From assembly GCF_047511655.1 (NCBI RefSeq), contig NC_133390.1, positions 90,279,583-90,343,582 on the forward strand: a stretch of 64,000 nt of DNA, read 5' to 3'. Of this stretch, positions 23,737 through 36,674 are shown in pieces. Source of the DNA: Castor canadensis (lineage: Eukaryota; Chordata; Mammalia; Rodentia; Castoridae). A program made the position numbers and the translations under genes. How positions within the stretch are numbered: the first letter of the stretch is position 1; the number at the start of each line of letters is the position of its first letter. The notes below the pieces were generated by a model. The model saw only the letters and a list, made by a program, of their open reading frames with translations. It was not told the DNA's origin and made no database searches.

Positions 23737-24038
23737 TTTATTTTCATTTTTCTTTTATTATTCATATGTGCATACAAGGCTTGGTTCATTTCTCCCCCCT
23801 GCCCCCACCCCCTCCCTTACCACCCACTCCGTCCCCTCCCTCTCCCCCCCTCAATACCCAGCAGAAACTATTTTGCCCTTATTTCTAATTTTGTTGTAGA
23901 GAGAGTATAAGCAATAATAGGAAGGAACAAGGGTTTTTGCTGGTTGAGATAAGGATAGCTATACAGGGCATTGACTCACATCGATTTCCTGTGCGTGGGT
24001 GTTACCTTCTAGGTTAATTCTTTTTGATCTAACCTTTT
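23737..24038 (-). mobile_element. 5'-truncated L1 3' end between 73-bp direct repeats
   Basis: Minus-strand L1 3' UTR beginning with T-rich tail complement and 'tattcatatgtgcatacaag', with a C-rich block after it. It shares this start with the insertion at 48085-48160 and, more distantly, with 35706-36674. The flanks 23664-23736 and 24039-24111 are identical except at one position. Confidence 0.88.
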
Positions 24039-24174
24039 CATGTCAAACAATCAAAAAATAAATGAATACATACAAATAAAGAAGAAAAAAACATAAAGTT
24101 GAGGATTTTATGAAGAAAGTTGATTTTAAGGACCATGGCCCATTCATATTTAAGTGATTAAAAATTACAACTTC

Positions 24175-24262
24175 AGAGGTAGGTGCTGATTCACGTGGTA
24201 GAGCACCTGCCTACCAAAGTGCAATGTTCTGAGTTCAAACCCCAGTACTGCCAAAAAGAAAG
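24175..24262 (+). repeat. ID-like SINE
   Basis: Plus-strand copy ('gtggtagagcacctgcctac' ... 'caaaccccagtactgccaaa'). Confidence 0.85.
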
Positions 24263-26105
24263 AGCAAAAATTACAGCTTCAGTGGTAAAAATTTCACTAT
24301 CTTCACTGAAAAAAATATCTTTGACAAGTAATCCTGAGATCATAAAGTATTGATTAGGGAACCAGTCAGTCTTCTTATGTCCTTAGTGACTTGTTCTCAC
24401 AAAACATTTGACCATAGCCTAAAATTTTCAGTTGCATCTTATTTTCTTTGTAGCTGCATCCTAAGCCTCTCCCCTTGATTTTCCTTCATAGCTTATGATG
24501 TAGTAAAAACAAACACATAAAAACAAACATACAAACTTCTTGTCCTCATTATCCACATATTTATTAGACTCTGAGATTTCTAAAATATTTTAGAAAGAAA
24601 ATTGACATTGACATTTGGTAGATGCTTTGCTTCTACCCAATTTTGCAAAAAATTGATATATTCCTTGCAAATGCATCTTGTTCCATGCTTTTATTCATTT
24701 TTCCTGGGAGTAAATAATTTAAAATACTGTTTGTATATTCAAAAAACACACATAATAGGATGCAAGAGTTTAAACATGCACTTTCTGTTCTGGAGCTTCT
24801 TATTGAGCTGGCTAGGACTGTCAGATTTACATTGTTATCTGAGGGCTTTTCCTGCCCAATCCTGATTCATTTCCCTTAATTTTCATAGACTAACCTTTGA
24901 AAAAAACTTCTTGTATTCCTAACAACACTGTTAGTGTCTGCTTAGTCCAGCACCTGAAGCAACAAAGAATATTCCAGAAGTGAAGACTAGGTGGCAACCA
25001 GAGTCTTATGCTAGGTGGTATATGGAAAACAGTATATGCTGTAAGATGGCAGCCAAACTTCTAAAACTTGCCAGTGGTTAGTTAGGAAAATGTTCTTGTG
25101 GAGATCACCTTGGCTGGTACAATAATTCAGGCTTTTGAAGAGTGCCAGGATGTCAGTGAAGTAATAGTATATATGAGGATGTGAAATTGTTGGCTGCTAT
25201 TAAGTTCCACTGAAGCCTACGAAAGGATAATAAAAAGCTGAGGGTTCTTAACAAGCATTTGATAACTAAATGTGATGATGACAGGGCCCTTTTGGTAACT
25301 ACAAAAGGCCTTTATCTTCTGTAGTGGGATAGCAGAAATCTTTGAAAATCATACTCAGGACTTGGTTTGAGTTAGCAGTTTTCAAAGACAATTGTATGAT
25401 TAGCCCAAGCAGGACTTCTATGTCAATTTTAGGGCTCTGTTTGGGAAACCTGGGGTTCTGACACATGGATGAGAAAATTTGTAGCTAACCTAAGAAAGTT
25501 TGGATCCCCACTTCCCTCAACCCTCAGAGACTTCAGAGGTATCACCCCTCCCTATTAAGGCTCCTACCACCTGTTGCTGATGTGGGAGAGCCTACAGAGA
25601 TCACACCCCTGCAGGCAACAGAGGATCCCTCAGAGTCTGTCCTTTTTTCCTCTTCTGGATGCAGTCAGTAACTAGGCTTAAGCCTAGTTACAGTATAATC
25701 CATCCAGGGACATGTTTGGACTTAACATAAAAAGAGACTAACCAGAAAGAGCTGCAAAAATTAGCACATACTGAAAGGAGCTGGGGAATGTTCCTGGTGA
25801 AGGTGGTTGAAATTAAAGACTAGATTAGAACAAGTTTATTGAGTTGGGATCGCTGTCTTTGGATATGAGATTTAATATCTGGACAAGGACAAGCATGGTG
25901 CAAAATCATTGCTAGGATAGTTCTAGAAGCCTGGAAAAAGGAATGTCACAGGTTTGGTGGAAATTGAAATTCCTATATTCTTCTTGTCATATAGCCAAGA
26001 GGAATGTAAGATCTAGCTTATAGGAAGAGAAATTTTGAATTCCTGAGATTTATGCTACGAGAAGTTATAGTTTGGCAATTCTGGAGGAAAGTTTGATTAA
26101 TATTT
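24263..26105. other. Unassigned DNA, possibly MaLR internal sequence
   Basis: No gene is recognisable. The stretch 24950-26100 reads continuously into the MaLR-like LTR at 26106 and has the feel of MaLR internal sequence, but I cannot confirm this. A 24-bp perfect palindrome lies at 25668-25691. Confidence 0.35.
25668..25691. repeat. 24-bp perfect palindrome
   Basis: The left half GTAACTAGGCTT is followed directly by its exact reverse complement with no loop. Confidence 0.95.
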
Positions 26106-26518
26106 ACTATGTTCTGAATGTGCCTTGTCTCCCAAGTATTCATGTGTTGGAAGTTTGGTCCTTGGGGTGGCCATCTTGGGAAGTGGTGTGGGTCCTTTAA
26201 GACATGAGACCTAGTGGGAGCTGCTGAGGTATTAGGGATGTTCCCTTGGAAAGGATTAAGGCAGTTCTTGTGGTACCTGTTAGTTGATTTTAGTAAGAGT
26301 GTTTTTATAAAAAGAATGAGGCTGGCCACCTTATTGGTTCTCTAACTGGTGATGTGATCTCTCCATAACTGCTCTCTACATGAAGTCCTCATCAGAGCCA
26401 AGTCAATGCTGCCACCATGCCCTAGAACCTCCAGATCTGAGAACTAAGTAAATCCACTTTTCTTTATAAGTATTCAGCCTCATGTATTTCATTATAATAA
26501 TGAAAATGGATAATACAA
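26106..26518 (+). mobile_element. MaLR (MST/ORR1-like) LTR
   Basis: 'ctatgttctgaatgtgcctt' at the start and 'tccacttttctttataagta' then 'aatggataata' at the end fit a diverged MaLR LTR in plus orientation. The 103-residue frame on the other strand is a by-product. Confidence 0.6.
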
Positions 26519-26980
26519 TATTTAATATGATATCTAGCCTGAAATCATGACATTTTTTCTAAATAATAGTAATTATTCCTCTGCTTTATTAAGCTATTGC
26601 TCCCTGTTGAGACACAATGATGGATATCCTACTTGTGTTTTATCTAATTTAAACTCAGTATCTTTCTTTTGTTGTTTCTTATTATCTTTCTATTATGCTC
26701 AATAAATATATATGAGTCCATACCAATATTAAAAATTAATGAATATTTAAATAATTGAGGGAGTAAGGGAAAGCTCTTCTACCAGTTGAATTGTAATTAA
26801 TGCATGTAGAGTGATAATAGAAATAGAATCCCACTATTTGGTAAACACCACAGTAATAATTGTTCCAGAAAAATCAACAGATGCTTAAAAAAAAATAGCA
26901 ATGTAAGCAAGATGACCTTATAAACAGAACATTCATATAGTCTCAAAGTATTTCACCATGAGGTACTTATTAGTTATTGT

Positions 26981-27337
26981 CATAGTGTGTGTTCTGTTGC
27001 TATAACAGAATGCCACAGACTGAGTAATAGATAAAGAAAAGAAGTGTAACTAGCTCATGGTTTTGGAGGTTGGGAAGATCACTGACAGAGGGGAGACATC
27101 TTGCCATGGCCTTTGTTCTGTCATAATGTGGCAAGCAGAGAAAAGGCAAGAGAGTGCATGCAAAAGAGAAAGAATGAGGGCTGGACCCTTCTGTAGCAAC
27201 TCTCTGAACTGATAATGACATTAATTCATTCACAAGGGCTTTGCTCTCATGGCCCAATTGCCTGTCATTAGGCCCCACCTCCCAACACTGCCACAGTGAG
27301 CATCAATGAATTTAGGTACACACCCAAATCATAACAG
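26981..27337 (-). mobile_element. MLT1/MaLR-class LTR
   Basis: Reverse-complement LTR: 'gttgctataacagaatgcca' at one end and 'taggccccacctcccaacac' near the other. Confidence 0.6.
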
Positions 27338-27864
27338 GATCATTGAATAGTATGAATGAGAAAAATAATAACTTTATAGTAAAAAACCTGGCAGATACTA
27401 TCTTCACCAACATATTGAAGGTAACATTATCAGTAATTAGATACATTCCCATCAATTGCTTTCTGTTGTAATGCACTGGAAAGGGCGTAGACTCACTTCT
27501 GTGATATTCTTATTGAAAATACATGACCTGAATTTAATCATGAGGAAACACCAAACTCAAATTGAAAGATGTTCTAAAAAATAATTACTCTGGAATTATT
27601 ATTCCAGATTATAGGTGAACTGAAACTAAATGCAATATGGGATCTGGTCCCAGAAAAATGGACACAATTGGTATAACTGTTAAAAGTCTTACAAGGTAGG
27701 TTTCAAATATTGATTCAATGTGAATTTCCTGGTTTTGATTAAAGGTTAACATCTGGGGAAGCTATGTGAAGATTATATAAGAATTCATTGTACTAACTTT
27801 GCAATTCTAAGCCTTAAATTATTTCAAAATGAAAACAAAATCTATTTAGACAAGTACAACTTTT

Positions 27865-27958
27865 TTTGGCAGTGGGGGGACAGTACTGGAGTTTAAACTC
27901 ATGGCCTCATGCTTGTTAGGTGGGCACTCTTACTGTATGAGCCACACAGCTAGCCCAA
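27865..27958 (-). repeat. ID-like SINE
   Basis: Minus-strand copy with a T-rich tail complement; moderately diverged. Confidence 0.8.
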
Positions 27959-28119
27959 GTATAGCTAATTTTATTGGAAGGTGTCCAGAGAGTTGCAAAA
28001 ATGGTTAGTGTGAGAATAATGACCATTTGGAAAGCATGATTCCTAGTTTCAAGTAAAGATTTTTTGTTAAATAGGATAGGCTAGGTTATGCTGTGATTTA
28101 AAAAAAAACTGAATATAGA

Positions 28120-28426
28120 GGTTGGAAAAGGTCCTGTGTGTATGTGTGTTGGAGAGGAGATTGGTACCAGTAGGAGAGGGGAGGAAAGAGGTAGGGAAAT
28201 AGTGTGGGAGGGTGAATACCATGCAAGAGATATGTATACACGTATGTAAATGGAAAATGGTACCTTTTGAAACTATTCCAGGGATGGGGGGAGAAGGGAA
28301 TAAAGGAGAATGGTGGAGGGGGTTAATTCAAGTATGATATATTTGATATATTGTAAGAACTTTTGTAAATGCCACAATGTACCCCTTCCCAGAACAACAA
28401 TAAAAAAAAAAAAAAAAAAAAAAAAA
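28120..28426 (+). mobile_element. L1 3' UTR with 25-base A tail
   Basis: Purine-rich rodent-type L1 3' UTR ending 'tgccacaatgtacccc...aacaacaata' followed by 25 A residues (28402-28426). The 5' part is missing. Confidence 0.75.
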
Positions 28427-28429
28427 CCC

Positions 28430-28523
28430 AGGGCTGACAGAGTGGCTTAAATGGTAGAGTGCCTGCTTAGCAAGTGTGAGGCCCTGAGTTCAAACCCCAG
28501 CACTGTCAAAAAAAAAAAAAAAA
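28430..28523 (+). repeat. ID-like SINE
   Basis: Near-intact plus-strand copy placed directly behind the L1 A tail, with its own A tail. Confidence 0.88.
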
Positions 28524-30669
28524 GAATTCAAAATGGAACAATATCATCCCAGTAAAAATTAAATGTCTGTGTGAAGACATTATATGTGGGGTAGAATGAA
28601 GGGATCAGTAATGCAGATTATTCTCATAAAGTAGATAGGAAACAGCATCTTTAAAATGTGTGTTCATATATATATATGTATATGTATATGCAATATATAT
28701 GTATAAAATATTGAGTAATTACTGCAATTGCTGTTGCAATTATTCCAAGCATTGCCTAGGAATTTTTTGCTGTGCTTGATTTAACTATCAATAACAGTTC
28801 CATTAGATATTATTGTAAAACACCAATATTAAAATGCTTCATAAACTAGTGAAAAAAATTGAAAAACAAGGAACCTAGAAATCTTGTTTCTTAGTACAAG
28901 GAAATTTATATTTTACTCAGCAAAGTCCACTATGGGCCTGGTGGTTTCCAGGGCTCTCCCTAAGCAGTGACTCTAATTTTACTTCTCATGTGGCTTCAGA
29001 GTGCCTGAGCAGGGAGGAGAGTGTGGATGGTCTTACATCCTTTGCCTGGAAGTCTTACATCACTTGTGATCAAAGCCCATTGGCCATCTGTTTCCAGTTA
29101 GCTTCAAGGAGATTGGAGAACATGGGGGAAGCTTAAGGAGGGTTGTCCGTACCCATAGCACAATGATGTTTTCTTGCAGAAGAGGAAACTGGCTCAGCAA
29201 AATTAAATAATTTCTTCTAGGCCATAGTCTATTAGTAATGTGTGAAACTAAGTTTATGTTTAAACAATGTAATGAAAAACCTGACCTTTATTGGAATGTC
29301 TCTAGTGGTAAAAAGCCAGTCTGGATATATCAAACATTTACCATCATGAAATGTACCCAGATGAAGGAATAATGAGGTGGTCCCATGAACTTGTATTAGC
29401 AAAGGAAAGATTGCTGTTTCAGAGTTTAACTGATTAAATCTACATTTTACAGATTAATAACTTGACATTAGGGTTTATATATTGGCATGATTTTTGTTAC
29501 CACTGACTGACCTAATATCTCTATCATAGCTTCCCTCTACTCTCCCTGCTATTATGAGTACACTCTGTTTTCTTAGTTTTATTTTGAAAATAGCATACAT
29601 AAAAAAATGAAAACCTGTATGTGTATTTTAAGGCATAATAATGAATACCCAGAAATTCAGTGATGTGTAAAGTGATTTTACTTTATTATACCTCAGAATC
29701 CCTGTATATATTTTCTGGATTGCATATCAATTATTAATCTCCAGAAGTAATTACTATCCAGAATTTGTGTTTATCATTCCTTCATTTTCTTTATTGTTTT
29801 TACCAATAGTAAGAACAATATATTACTAATAATATATCCATAGCAATATTGCATAGTTTTGGTTCTTTTTGAATCTTACATGAAGGTAATAATTCTGTCT
29901 ATGCTCTCTGTTAACTTATTTGCTCACTTGAATGGTATTTTTGGGATTTATCTATGTAACACCCGTGTGGGTGTTACATGTAGTGGTAGTTTAGTTTTCA
30001 TTACTTTGTAGTATTCCACTTTATGAACTCTTTTTTGTGTGTTTGTGTGTAATGCAGTGTATATAAACAAGGGCCTCCTGTACCAAGACTGCATCATGAA
30101 CAATGAGAATTCCATTGCTTGCATCATTGTCAAAACTGGAAGTTTGAATTGTTAGTTTTTTCCTGATATAATGATGCAAAAGATATATCATTAGGGGTTT
30201 AATTTTAATTAAAAGTTGATTTCCCTGATGATTAGGTTAAATATCTTTATATAAATTTATTGGCCAGTTGAGCTTTCTACTAGGTTTTGTCCTTATATAA
30301 ATAACTTACAGAAATTCTTTATACATACATCTACCACTAATTATATACACATTCATATGCACATATATGAATTGTTATCTGTTGTTCATCATATATTCAT
30401 ATTCAAATGTTTCCATCCTATGGCTTGTCATTTTATATTCCTTGTGTTGTTTTTTATTCATGGAATGAAATTTAATTTATTTATCTTTGGGGAACCTTGT
30501 TTTTTACAATATTACATACCCTTCATACAGAAAGACCTTATTAAAATACATAAATTGTCTTAATGAGGTAAATCTTTATTGTAATGCTAAAAATTAATGC
30601 TTACAGAACTTGGTTATATTTGAGAGAATTAATGACTGACAGATTTTGTATATATGGTAATAATCAAAA
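28524..30669. other. AT-rich intergenic DNA
   Basis: An (ATATGT)-rich tract lies near 28665-28705, a possible MIR relic at 29165-29265 and a perfect hairpin at 29954-29979. I see no gene. Confidence 0.4.
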
Positions 30670-30679
30670 TGTAATGAGT

Positions 30680-33040
30680 GTAGATGAAGATAGATGTAAA
30701 AATTCTCAATTGAAACACTTGCTACCTAATTCAACAGCTCATTAAAATGATCATACACCATGATCAAGTTGGTTTCATTCTAGGATGCAAGGATGGGTCA
30801 ACATATATAAATCAATAAATGTAAAGCACATAAATAGAAAAAAAGGACAAAAGTCAAATGATCATCTTAATGGATGCAGAAAAAAACCTTTGACAAAATT
30901 CAACATCCCTCATGATACAAGCCATGAAGAAACTAAGAATAGAAGAAATGTACCTCAGCATAATAATGGCAACATGTAATAAACCTATAGACAACCTAAA
31001 ACTAAATGGGGAAACCGGAAACCACTCTCACTCAATATGATGCTAGAATTCTTAGTCAGAACAATAAGGCAAGAGAAAGAAATAAAAGAGATACAAATAG
31101 GAAAGCAGAAGTAAAATTATTTCTATTTGCAGATTATATGATCCTATACTTAAAAGACACCGAACACTCCACCAAAAAAACTCTTAGATCCGATAAACAC
31201 TTTTAACAAAGTAGCAGAATACAAAATCAACATACAAAAATCAATAGCTTTTCTACATACAAATAACGAACAGGCTGAGAAAGAAATCAGGAGACAATAT
31301 CATCCACAAGAGCCTCAAAAAATTAAATACGTAGGAATAAACCTAACTAAGGATGTGAAAGACCTCTATAGTGAAAACTATAAAACCTTGAAGAAATAAA
31401 TTGAAAAAGACACTACAAAGATGGGAAGACCTCCCTAGTTCATAGATCAGTGGAATTAATATTGCTAAAATGTCTGTAGTACTGAAAGCAATCTACAGAT
31501 TCAATGTAATTTTTCACGGAAATAGAAAAAAAATCAATCTTAAAATTCATATAGAAGCACAAAAGACTTCTAGTAGCTCAAGCAATCATGAGTAACAGAG
31601 TAATGCTGGAGGTATCACAATACCATATCTTAAATAGGTGAAAAGAGGTAGTAAGAAAAATAGCATGTTGCTGGCACAAAAATAGACACATAGACCAATG
31701 AAATAGAAATAAACCCACATAGCTACAACCATCTGATTTTTTGACAATGGAGCCAAAAATATATTTTGAAGAAAAGACAGCCTCTTTAACAAATGATATT
31801 GGGAAAAGTGGATATCTGCATATGGAAGTCTAGGTCCCTATCTCCCACCCTTTACGAAAATCAACTTAAAATGTATCAAAGATTTTAATATAAGACCAAA
31901 AACTTTGAAACTGTTATAGGAAAACATAAGGAAAATACTCAAAGAAACATGCACAGGAAACAACTTTCTGAAGTAAACTCCACTTGCTCAGAAAACCAGA
32001 GCAAGAATTGATAAGTGGGATTGCATGAAATTAAAAAGTTTCTGCATATCAAAGAAAACAACTACCATAATGAGACAACCCACAAAATGGGAGAAAAATC
32101 TTTGCCAGCTACCCATTGGACAAGGGATTAATGTCCAGGATACACAAATAGCTAATAAAAATAAGCACCAAAAGAACAAATAATTCAATTAATAAATGGA
32201 CAAATGAGTTGAACAGATACTTCTCAAAAGAAGTAAAAATGGTAAAAAAAAAAAAAAAATACCTGAAGAAGTTCTCAACATCTTTGCCACAAAGGAAATG
32301 CAAATCAAAACAACACTGAGATCAAGAAATAAAATAATAATAAGTGTTGGGAAAGATGCAGGAAAAGGAACATTTTTACAGCACACTGTTTGTGGGAACG
32401 TAGATTAGTGCAAACACTACAGAAATAATTGTTGAGGTTCTTCAAAAACTAAAAAAAGTCAACATACCATGGAGATACCTAGCACCCATGTTTATTTTAC
32501 AACTATTCATAATAGCCAAGATATGCAAACAAACTAGCTGTTCCACAACTCATGGATGGATAAAGAAAATATGGTACATAAACACAATGGAATATTACTC
32601 AGCCATAAAAAGGAATGAAATTATGTCATTTGCAGGAAAATGAATGGAAGTGGAGATCACCATGTTAAACAAGATAAACCAAGCTCAGAAAGACAAATAT
32701 TACATGTTTTGTCTCATATGCAGAATCTAGACCTAAAATGTAATAACAGCAATACTATGACATTGTTTTAGAAGGGGAACTGTATGGAGGACTAAAAGGA
32801 GGGGAAGGGAAAATGCAGAAGGTGATGGAGTATGAATATTATATTATATATGTATTCAAACAGCATAATGAAACCCACTAAAATTGTTTTACAAAGAGGG
32901 GGGAAGAAAGGGAGGTAACAAAGAGTAATGGGGGGTGAATTTGATAAAAAACCACTATATGTATATATGGAAAGAAATATTACAATGAAACCCCTTTGTA
33001 TAATTTACACTAATATAAATAAAATTTGAAAATATAAGGA
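30680..33040 (+). mobile_element. 5'-truncated L1 with ORF2 remnant
   Basis: About 2.3 kb of the L1 3' half. It starts inside the ORF2 reverse-transcriptase domain; the RT catalytic motif region near 31122-31140 reads F-A-D-Y instead of the usual F/Y-A-D-D. It continues through the ORF2 C-terminal region (about 32000-32760) into a 3' UTR. Many stop codons and frameshifts break ORF2, so it is long dead. Short frames at 30785-31206 and on the opposite strand (31586-32386) belong to this relic. Confidence 0.88.
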
Positions 33041-33162
33041 AATCTAAGAAACAGACATTTGTATACCCCCCAAACTTCTAACAAATTATTTTTCTAGGCA
33101 AACATCCTTTTGACATATTCATTTTGTTCATTTAATTTTTGTCCATCTTATAGTCTCTTTCA

Positions 33163-33200
33163 AGTGCTGGGATTACAGGTGTACCCCACCACACCTGGCT
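33163..33200 (-). repeat. B1-like fragment
   Basis: Only the head of a minus-strand B1-like unit ('agtgctgggattacaggtgt'). Confidence 0.6.
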
Positions 33201-33344
33201 TCATTTTATAGTCTCTTTTGATTTATTTGAACATAAATTACAATCTAGTACTATTTCGAGATATAACCCTAGACTCGATGAAACAAAGTTGCCTGTTATG
33301 CCGAGCTATATTTTTATTGTTTAGAATAGGATGTGTTCATTTGC

Positions 33345-33390
33345 CAAATTATCGTCTGAGACAAATTATTGTCTGAGACAAATTATTGTC
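33345..33390. repeat. 17-bp tandem repeat, 2.7 copies
   Basis: CAAATTATYGTCTGAGA repeats at 33345 and 33362, with a partial third copy from 33379. Confidence 0.9.
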
Positions 33391-34249
33391 ATTTATTTCA
33401 CTGATCTTCTGTTGATTTCAGAAACATCTTAATTACTTTTCTAAAGTTGTAATTCTATCGAGTGGGTTTTCTCCTACTAAATGGAAATTGGAAGAAAAGT
33501 ATAATTGTGGAAAACTTATGATAGTTTATTAGATGTTAAGGTGTGTTTTAAGTAGTTCCACACTGGCAGTACTGAAAATAAAGAGTAAATTAATAGGCTA
33601 TCATTAAAAAACTCATGCTTTGGGTCATGTATAGAAACAAATGAGATTATAAGAGAAGCTGACCAATATACACAAAGTGGGGTATCTTACGTGCTTTTCT
33701 AAATTTTTCTTTGTTTTTGTATTTAGTATTTATTAAAGCTTAATGCATAATTTTCCATTTGTCTTTTTATGAAGTCAGTTCTTCCCATTTAAAGACAAAT
33801 ACCAAGCTTCTCTGTGATTATAATGAACTCTCACTCAGGGTGAAACTCGACTTTTCTGAGCTACAAATTTCTTGCTCTACTCAGAAGGTGAGGCTTTCTA
33901 TTTTAGGGTTTTAACCGCCCTTGTTTGACTCTCCAGAGCACTTATCGAAAGGATATTGAGATACTGACCACTCTTCTACTGGTGCCAATTTTAGAAGAAA
34001 CACATCCAACCTTTTGCTATTATGTGTTGTATCTGGTACAGGTCTTATTAATTTAAGGAAATTGCTATTATCAGGTTGCTAACTGTTTTTGTCATGAACA
34101 AATACTGAATTTTTCATCAAATGCTTTTCTACATCTATTGAAATCATCAGGAATTTTCCTTTCTTATTTTGCTGATTTGGTTAATTTCATAATTGGTTTT
34201 CTAATGCTGAACTAATGTAACATTTCTAGAATTAATCCAATGAGGCAGA

Positions 34250-34745
34250 CCATTTTTCACACAGTTAACAAAAGTCATCTTCATAAAAATACAAATCAGG
34301 CCTGGAGGGGTGGCTCAAGTGATAGAGTACCTGCCTCACCAGCACGAGGTCTTGAGTTCAAATCCCTGCCAAAAAAGTACAAATCGGAACGTGTTACTCT
34401 TTGTTTAAAATAATTCAATCCCTTCTCATTGTATTTGGAATAAAATACAAATTATTTCTGTGGCTTCTATGATCTGCCCTTGCCTCTTTCTCCATCATCC
34501 TTTCTTCCCCTTTTCCTTGTTTGAATTGGACTTTTCCTGGTTTCTCCAACATGTCATTTTAACTCTGGCCGGAGGAGCCTTGCTTCCAGACTGTAATGCT
34601 GTTCTTTAAATCTTCATGCGGCTGGATTACCTCATTTAAACCTCAGTTCAGCTATCACTTTCTTAGAAATAAGAAAGCATCATCTGGAGGTTCCAGACAA
34701 TGCTTTCTCAGGTTACTCCCATCATCTCTCCCACGGTCACTTGTT
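34250..34745 (+). mobile_element. L2-like LINE relic
   Basis: Protein-poor sequence with the order of blocks expected of an L2 3' end ('tcaatcccttctcattgtat', 'cttctatgatctgcccttgc', 'cagttcagctatcactttct'). Interrupted by the SINE at 34296-34378. Confidence 0.5.
34296..34378 (+). repeat. ID-like SINE
   Basis: Plus-strand copy ('ggaggggtggctcaagtgat') nested in the L2-like relic. Confidence 0.85.
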
Positions 34746-34808
34746 TTGTTTGTTTGTTGATGAGTTTACGTATCTATTTATTTGTGTATGTATACATGTA
34801 TTTGTTTA

Positions 34809-35113
34809 GCAGCACTTTGAATTAAACCCAGGACCTTGTGCATGGTAGGTAAGTGCTCAAGTGCTTTACCATTGTACTCCCAACCCTAGAAACTGATAGA
34901 CATTTTCCCGGCTTTATTGTTGCTATACTGGGGGTTCAATCCAGGGTCCTGAGTATGCTACCCAAGTTCTCTACCACTCCAGGCACACCCCAGCATCTTT
35001 TGCTTTTAGTTTCTTCTTCAGATCGGGTCTTGTGCTTTTGCCCAGATGGCCTCAGACAGTAATACTTCTGTGTCCATCTCTGGCATAGCTGAGATTACAG
35101 GTGTATGCCACCA
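34809..35113 (-). repeat. Two ID-like units and a B1-like unit
   Basis: Two successive diverged ID-like units (34809-34888 and 34918-34993) are followed by a B1-like unit to 35113, all minus strand. Probably two insertions. Confidence 0.7.
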
Positions 35114-35241
35114 AGCCCTGCTACTCACTTGTTTTAAATTACAGTTTTTTCATAGCACTATGGCTTTTGGTATTATATTATACATGTATTATTCATTTGT
35201 TATCTTCTTATTTTGCATATAAGCACAAGAGTTCAGAGATT

Positions 35242-35517
35242 TTCTTCCTCCTCCTCTCCTCCTCCTCTTCCTCCTCCTTCTTCATTGTTTTTGGTAGTAC
35301 TGGAGTTTGAACTCAGGGTCTTATGCTTGCTAGGCAGGCACACTACCACTTGAGCCACTCTGCCATCCTGGGATTTTTTTTTGTGTGTATATGTGTTGGG
35401 TATTTTTCGAGATATGGTCTCATGAACTATTTGCCTAGGCTGGCTTCAAACTGTGATCCTCTTGATCTCTGCCTCCTGAGTAGCTAAGATGACAGGCCTG
35501 AGCCACCAGCGCCCAGC
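35242..35517 (-). repeat. B1+ID dimeric SINE with (GGA)n-rich tail
   Basis: A pyrimidine-rich tail complement (35242-35287), then a full ID-like unit and a full B1-like unit. TCAGAGAT occurs on both sides and is a likely target-site duplication. Confidence 0.85.
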
Positions 35518-35705
35518 TCAGAGATCTTTTTTGTCTTGTTCTCTGCTACATCCCCAGCACCTAGAATAGTGCCTGACACATAGCAGATTTCAATTGAATT
35601 ATTAAATGAATGAATATATGAATGAGGTAATAGATTCCCTTAAAATAAAAGCAACTTCGTTGAAAGCAAGGTAGCCTCTTTCTATCACAACTTTTCAGCT
35701 GAAAC

Positions 35706-36674
35706 TTTTTTTTATTTAGTCACATGTGCATACATTGTTTGGGTCATTTCTTCATCCTGCACCCCTCCCCAACCCTTCCCCCACTCCCCTACTCAGTTTC
35801 AGGCAGGTCCCATTCTGCCCTTACCACTGATTTTGTTGAAGAAAGGACATATGCATAATAAGAAAGATAAAGCGTTTTTGCTAGTTAAGGATAGCTATAC
35901 AGAAAGATTCTTACTATTGCTCTCATGTACCCATGTGTTACGACCCATGTTGATTCATCTCTAACTCAATGATCTTTACTTTGGTTCCTGATCCCCTGCT
36001 AGTGATAACCTGTCATTTTAAGGTTTCTGTATGAGTTCCTCTGGAGCGGGGACATCAAACGCTGTCATGTTTCGGGTTTTCTACCTATTTCTGTATCACC
36101 CATATGTGCTCTCCCCTTGTCTTGTGATCCAAGTCCAACAGCATTGCTGTATTTGCCCTAGATCTAAAGTCAACATATGAGGGAGAACATACAATTTCTG
36201 GTTTTCTGAGCTTGGCTGACCTCACTCAGAATGATGTTCTCCAGTTCCATCCATTTACCTGCAAATGATAAGATTTCATTTTTCTTCATGGCTGAGTAAA
36301 ATTCCATTGTGTACAAGTACAATATTTTCTTGATCCATTCATCAGTAGTGGGTCATCTTGGCTGTTTCCATAACTTGGCTATTGTGAATAGTGCTGCAAT
36401 AAACATGTGTGCGCAGGTGCCTCTGGAGTAACCTGTATTGAATTCCTTTGGATATATCCCCAGGAGTGGAATTGCTGGATCACATGGCAGGTCTACATTT
36501 AGATTTTTAAGTAGTCTCAAAGTGTTTTCCAGAGTGGTTGCACCAGCTTGCATTCCCACCAGCAGTGGATTAGGGTTCCTTTTTTTCCACATCCTCGCCA
36601 GCACTTGTTGTTGGTGGTGTTTTTGATGATGGCTATTCTAATAGGGGTGAGGTGGACTCTTAGTGTGGTTTTGA
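35706..36674 (-). mobile_element. 5'-truncated L1 with 14-bp target-site duplication
   Basis: Minus-strand L1 of 969 bp: tail and 3' UTR (35706 to about 36180) and the ORF2 C-terminal end (about 36180-36674), with the [12 protein letters not shown] block in one frame and the DPAIPLLGIYPKE block in another, so at least one frameshift lies between them near 36510. TTTTCAGCTGAAAC is present at 35692-35705 and 36675-36688. Confidence 0.93.

Noticed and set aside
28430-28523. tRNA-like A and B boxes
   Set aside because: These belong to ID-like SINEs (A-rich tail, repeated many times, no cloverleaf); no true tRNA gene is seen.
30785-31206. Open frames of 64-66 codons
   Set aside because: They are pieces of decayed L1 ORF2, including the altered reverse-transcriptase motif.
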